Below, piece by piece: positions 59,661 through 64,000 of a DNA stretch of 64,000 nucleotides; the stretch's first letter is position 1, and every line of letters begins with the position of its first letter. The notes under the pieces are model-generated. The model searched no databases. It worked only from the letters and a program-made list of their open reading frames with translations, and was not told where the DNA came from. A program made the translations under genes and the position numbers. This DNA comes from Lathyrus oleraceus. Its lineage: Eukaryota; Streptophyta; Magnoliopsida; Fabales; Fabaceae. The DNA lies in assembly GCF_024323335.1 (NCBI RefSeq), contig NC_066585.1, positions 177,571,149 to 177,635,148 on the forward strand, written 5' to 3'.

Positions 59661-61369
59661 AACTTTGTTGCACAAGATATCTACAACATATACTATTTTA
59701 TCTTTTGGTACCCATAATGTTTTGGGTCCTTTAGGATTAGTTCTCCCAGAGTTTCTGAAAACTTTGGGTTTTGTAGCATTATTAAATTTTTGTGTTTGTG
59801 CATGTGTGTGATGATAAGAAAAAGGATATTTAAGTTTGTTTTCTGCAAAAGCTTTTAGATCACTTCATCAGAGTCATAGCCAATTCCTCTTTTCTTATTG
59901 TGACTAACACCATAGATCACAGAAGTTATTTTGCTTCTTTCAAGTCTGTTGTTCAGATATTTCTAAAAAGCCTTTTCATATTTATATATGATGATGTCAG
60001 AAGTATGTGGAGCTTTATAAAGAGTTTCTTCAAGTGTTGAACATTTTTTAGTTGAAAATTCATTTTCTTTTTCAAGGATAAATTTATTTTCTTTAAGTTC
60101 AGAAACTTCTTTCTCAAGCTTATCATGCTCTTCAACAGTCTCTTCATAAACCTTTTTCAGGTTCTTGAATTTCTATCGAGGCTTCTTATACAAGCTCATA
60201 GATTCTGATAAATAGGCTTCCAGATTAGAACGAGAAAAGTTAGAGAATACCTCTTTAGAGTCAGACTCTCTTTCAGATGAACTTCCAGAGGTAGTGGCCA
60301 TGAGTGTAACGTTTGCTTGTTCCTCTTCAGAATCAGATTTTGAAGCTTTAGATTTAGATTCATCCCATGTTTCCATGAGTCCCTTCTTATTTTCTTTGAA
60401 GGAGTTTTTATTGAAACCTTCCTTTCTGGAGTTGTCTTTCTTGAGCTTTGGGCATTCATTTCTGTAGTGTCTAGGTTCTTTGCGTTCGTAGCAGGTAACT
60501 TCTTTGTTGGGTCTACATCTGGAGGTTGACTCTGGACGATCTCCCTTCTGTCTGGGCCTTCTGAAGTTGTTATTTCTTTTTCTCCATAGTTATTTGATTC
60601 TTCTAGATAAAACAGATAACTCCTCTTCGTCATCAGAATCTTCATTCTCAGAGTCATCGTCGTCTTCTTCTTCAGCTTGAAAGGCTTTATTCCTTTCTGG
60701 CTTTCTTCTTTCTTATCTAGACTTTAGGACTATTGATTTGCTTTTCTTATGAGGTTTATCTTCCTCTAGCTCTATCTCATGACTCTTGAGGGAGCTGATA
60801 AGTTCTTCAAGGCTTATGTTGTTTAGATCTTTGGATAACTTCAAAGCAGTAACCATTGCTTTCCACTTCTTTGGAAGACTTCTGATTATCTTCTTGACAT
60901 GATCTGTTGTACTGTATCCTTTATCCAGAACTTTGAGTCCTGCAACTAAGGTTTGGAATCTAGAGAACATTACCTCAACAGCTTCATCATCAACTAAGGC
61001 TAGAGCCTTAGTCTCTTTGACTTGATTATTTCCTTCGTGAGTCATCTTCAAGGAATCAAAGATTTCTTTAGATGTTTCCCTGTTGGTGATCTTCTCGTAC
61101 TCATTGTAGGAGATTGCATTCAACATAATTGTTTTGGATTTATGGTGATTCTTGAAATCACGCTTCTGATCATCGCTCATTTTGCTTCTTGGAATAGCAA
61201 TACCAATAGCAGAGATGGGTGGTTCATAACCATTTGTAACAATGTCCCATAGATCAGTATCATAGCCTAGGAAGAAGCTTTCAATTATGTCATTCCAATA
61301 GTCAAATTTTTCTCCATCAAAACCTGGAGGTTTAGCGTTGTAGCTATCTCTTTCATTTGTGTTAGCCAT
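59661..61369 (-). pseudogene. SIRE gag and linker
   Basis: Open for 218 codons from MANTNERDSYNAKPPGFDGE (61369-60713), a UBN2-type copia gag (KFDYWNDIIESFFLG, IIRSLPKKWKAMVTALKLSKD). The later part is broken but mostly in the same frame. The zinc knuckle reads CYERKEPRHYRNEC, with the second Cys changed to Arg. A Ser/Glu-rich segment (SKASKSDSEEEQ) and a coiled-coil-like segment (EEHDKLEKEVSELKENKFILE) follow before protease. Gag starts 84 bp inside the LTR. Confidence 0.85.
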
Positions 61370-61439
61370 GATGTTTTTCTCATGTTGGATCTCTCTACAC
61401 TAATAAGTGTTTGATTCAAAAATCAATAACTGAATCGAA

Positions 61440-61451
61440 GCTCTGATACCA
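61440..61451 (-). promoter_or_regulatory. SIRE primer-binding site (initiator Met tRNA)
   Basis: Minus strand TGGTATCAGAGC, complementary to the 3' end of plant initiator Met tRNA, two bases inside the LTR. Confidence 0.95.
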
Positions 61452-61453
61452 AT

Positions 61454-62707
61454 TGAAGGTGGAGAAAAACGAGAAAGGGGGGTTTGAATTGTTTTCACAA
61501 TAATTAAAAACTTTTGCAACACCACATACACAAAAGTAAATGCTGACAACACAAGAAATTTATCCTGGTTCGCTTGAAAATCAAAGATACTCCAGTCCAC
61601 CCGACCAAGGTGATTTCTCCTTCAATAAGGACTTAATCCAATAATATTAATAGATTACAAAAACGTCTAAGAGTCCATCAATCTCTTATCCCTCTCAAGT
61701 CTACAGACTTCAACAAGTCACTTGAGGAAAATCAACAACTATAAAGTACTACAAGTGTTTGCCTTAGTGCTTCTAGGTAAGCAGTATGAACACGGTTAAG
61801 AACAATGATCAATGATCACACTATGAGCAACAACTCTTGTGTGATTACTGAATTTTACAATGAAAAGAATTGAGTGTATCAATAGAAGTGTATGTAGGAT
61901 TCTTGTGCAATTGCTTCGTATTTTGCATGATGATTATGAGGCCTTTATATAGAGCTTTAAGATGATACCGTTATAGAGAAAATTAATGGAGATATCTTCC
62001 TAATTATGGGACTTAATGATATTAATTTTCTTGTCCTTTCCATAGCAGTCTTGGAGTATAATCCATAACTTCCTTAGATATATTTGTACCATGCTTAGAA
62101 CACTTCTTGATTAAGTTTCTGATTTTGATGAGTCAGATGTTTTGTTGATCGTGAATCAGAGTGAGCGGAGTTAGAGTCTTTGAGCAGACACTTGTAATCT
62201 TTTGATAGTTGTTTGTTGAATGGACTTCAGATAGATGTGTGTTGAACAGTCTTAAGAGAGATGTGACTTCTGATGTTATCTTGCAGAGTCTTCAGATTTA
62301 GAGTCTTCAAATGTAGAGTCTTCAGAGTCATTAGATGTAGAGTCTTCAAATGTAGAATCTTCAGAGTCTTCAGATGTAGAGTCTTTAGAATCTTCAGATG
62401 TAGAATCTTCAGAGTCTTCAGATGTAGACTCTTTAGAGTCTTTAGATGTAGACTCATCAAATGTAGAGTCTTCAGATTCTATATGTGATTCTTTCATAAA
62501 TGTTCTTGTTTGGAGTCAGATATGATTTCTTCATTGATGGATCAGTTGTTCTGAACTTCGCTATTTGTCAGATATTGTTTTCATCAGATTCATTTTTCCT
62601 TAGAAACCTGCACACTTAGGGAAATTTATTAGGGTACCAAATTGTTTCATTTTTTGTTATCATCAAAACATAGAGATATATTGCAGAACCACAATCTTAT
62701 TCTAACA
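61454..62707 (-). repeat. SIRE 5' LTR (1254 bp)
   Basis: Plus-strand ends TGAAGGTGGAG and TTCTAACA, followed by AGTTA. A TATA box (TATATAAA on minus) lies at 61944-61951 and a minisatellite at 62285-62478, upstream of it in transcript direction. Confidence 0.93.
62285..62478 (+). repeat. AGAGTCTTCAGATGT minisatellite in SIRE 5' LTR
   Basis: About 194 bp of 15-bp units with 9-bp variants. Longer than the 130 bp in the 3' LTR. The open frame on the minus strand here (EDSTSEDS repeats) is a by-product of the repeat. Confidence 0.9.
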
Positions 62708-62712
62708 AGTTA

Positions 62713-62967
62713 TATTTGGTGAAGGGCAGACATTACATGGCAATTATAAGGAAGCGAACGTTACTGCCAGAAATATTTATGAAGAACATGTGGAGTCAAG
62801 TGGGGGGAAAGGGAAAGATATGGAGATCTATAAATAGGAGGATGTTCAGAGGGTAAAGGACAGGAAAAAAACAAGACTAACATACATAACAGACATGCCA
62901 ACCATTATGTTAAGTCCTTGTATTTTTGATTGGCAGAAATTTTGGTAAAACTAACTTAGCTACAACA
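62713..62967 (+). other. LTR-like flank of SIRE, family unknown
   Basis: No gene. TATAAATAG at 62829-62837 suggests the promoter of an older plus-strand LTR, whose start could be TGTTAGGATGCCG at 51283 on the other side of the SIRE. I cannot confirm this. Confidence 0.35.
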
Positions 62968-63866
62968 TGTTAAGCAAGATGTCATAACATGTGGATTTGA
63001 CATCTTGTGTGAAATAGGTTTTAGTCTTGGTAATGGTTGATTATTTAACTGATTTCAGAATATCCTAAGCATATAAAGTAATCCCTTGTGACGTTCGTGA
63101 TTGAGGAATAAGAAATTCTGATTGATTTCAACGGATTCAGTTTTCTAAATGTTGAGACATTTTAGGAAACTTTTGATTGATAGCCTTATGTTGTGCAGTT
63201 GGTTAACTTCGTGTACAAGGCCCAAATCCAGTTCATTCTATGGCTATATATAGAGTGTCTCAGAACCTAATCTGTGACGAAGAAAAGAAGACAGTTGTTC
63301 GTATTAGGGTTTGAGTGTACGATTTGTTTGTGAGACTCTCAAATATCATCTTGATATATGAGTGGGACTGTGTTAACTGGTTGTAAGGATTGTCAAGCAC
63401 TCATAAGATTTTAAGCATTGAGTGATTGTGTGTCTGTGAAGTGTGACTTCATAATTTCTTGTAATAGTTTGAAGTTTCACTGTTGTGATTGAAAGGGGGG
63501 TGAGAAGGATCTCACACCTAGGAGTGTCTTAGGTAGAAGTTAAGCACGGGTAGTGATTAGGGTGTATTATGTAAATTGGAGATAATTTGCAGAAGGTCTA
63601 CAAACTAATACTATTTAGTGAATTTCCTCCCTGGCTTGGTAGCCCCCGGATGTAGGTTTGTTGTACACCGAATTGGGTTAACAACTTTGTGTGTTCTATT
63701 ATTTTATACTCTTATATATGTAAGTTATCTTGTTCTTGATCAAATATCAGTGTCTCGACATCTCTTAGGACATCTGATATCTGCATACCAGAATTTCACA
63801 TTTATTTTAGTCTCTCCTTGGCTTATAATAATGAAGTAAACCTTTTAGTGTTTTTTAGCAAGAACA
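62968..63866 (+). repeat. Probable 5' LTR of a plus-strand gypsy element (899 bp)
   Basis: Begins TGTTAAGCAAGATGTC and ends AGCAAGAACA, two bases before a primer-binding site. The start carries an exact 10-bp inverted repeat (CAAGATGTCA at 62975, TGACATCTTG at 62998). A TATA-like CTATATATAG lies at 63244. The right edge is firm; the left edge rests on the TG start and the inverted repeat. Confidence 0.55.
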
Positions 63867-63868
63867 TT

Positions 63869-63887
63869 TGGTGCCCACCGTGGGGCC
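63869..63887 (+). promoter_or_regulatory. Primer-binding site of gypsy element
   Basis: TGGTGCCCACCGTGGGGCC, a sequence often seen after Ty3/gypsy LTRs in plants. I could not assign the tRNA. Confidence 0.65.
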
Positions 63888-63948
63888 TCAGTAAAACTTT
63901 CCCAGGCCACACAAAACTATCATCAAAAACTAACATTTCAGCTGGACT

Positions 63949-64000
63949 ATGTCGATATTGTCTCCTAGTCAAAGTGATCTATTCCCGCCACCAGATATCA
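63949..64000 (+). CDS. Start of gag of gypsy element, partial
   Basis: ATG at 63949 opens a frame reading MSILSPSQSDLFPPPDI to the window edge, 63 bp after the primer site. Position and lack of stops suggest the gag start; only 17 codons are visible, so the family is not determined. Confidence 0.4.
   Translation, partial: MSILSPSQSDLFPPPDI

Larger units (their letters stand above)
51351..62707 (-). mobile_element. SIRE-type Ty1/copia element, 11.4 kb
   Basis: Two LTRs, an initiator-Met primer site, polypurine tract and 5-bp duplication AGTTA (51346-51350 and 62708-62712) frame gag, protease, integrase, RT, RNase H and an extra ORF after RNase H, all on the minus strand. The extra ORF with a proline-rich middle and a coiled-coil end identifies the SIRE (Maximus) lineage. 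A hAT-like element sits at 58360-59078. Multiple stops and frameshifts make it defective. Confidence 0.93.

Noticed and set aside
62276..62497. Open frame coding a Ser/Asp/Glu repeat protein, and a Cys/Arg/Phe repeat frame on the other strand
   Set aside because: Both are by-products of the 15-bp minisatellite in the SIRE LTR; no start context or homology.

Overview
This is plant nuclear DNA made almost entirely of nested LTR retrotransposons; I found no host gene. The mix suggests a large-genome legume of the pea/vetch/lentil group (inference): a 20-kb Ogre (Ty3/gypsy, Tat lineage) with a leading ORF1, a putative intron and two RNase H domains; an Athila element; a SIRE-type Ty1/copia element with an envelope-position ORF; and further Tat-type LTRs. 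Species cannot be fixed from sequence alone.

Layout. (1) 1-8730: decayed Athila on the minus strand, 5' LTR at 7340-8730, 3' LTR outside the window. (2) 8731-10020: 3' part of a Tat-type LTR, cut by the Athila. (3) 10021-17202: 3' untranslated tail, polypurine tract and complete 3' LTR of a second plus-strand Tat-type element. (4) 17203-19495 and 39511-41811: two parts of one minus-strand Ty1/copia element. They are separated by (5) a minus-strand Ogre at 19496-39510 with 5-bp target duplication ACTTT. The Ogre integrase gene is itself split by (6) a solo LTR at 25777-27870 with target duplication GTTGT. (7) 41812-51345: old degenerate DNA with a Stowaway-like MITE, AT microsatellites, a plus-strand ORF remnant and a minus-strand gypsy protease remnant. 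(8) 51351-62707: minus-strand SIRE element with target duplication AGTTA, carrying a 719-bp hAT-like element with an 8-bp duplication. (9) 62968-64000: 5' LTR, primer-binding site and first gag codons of another plus-strand gypsy element.

How it fits together. Insertion order can be read where duplications are intact: copia, then Ogre inside it, then the solo LTR inside Ogre; separately SIRE, then hAT inside SIRE. Within each autonomous element the modules stand in the expected order: promoter LTR, tRNA primer site, gag, protease, reverse transcriptase/RNase H/integrase, polypurine tract. All large elements carry stops, frameshifts or insertions, so none looks autonomous now. Ogre is the best preserved: its ORF1 is open, and gag-protease and RT-RNase H each have one nonsense codon. 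The most notable non-coding signals are a primer-site-like motif repeated at 67-69 nt from the end of the Tat-type LTRs, tandem repeats in the 3' untranslated regions, and a perfect 150-bp palindrome centred on an AT microsatellite.
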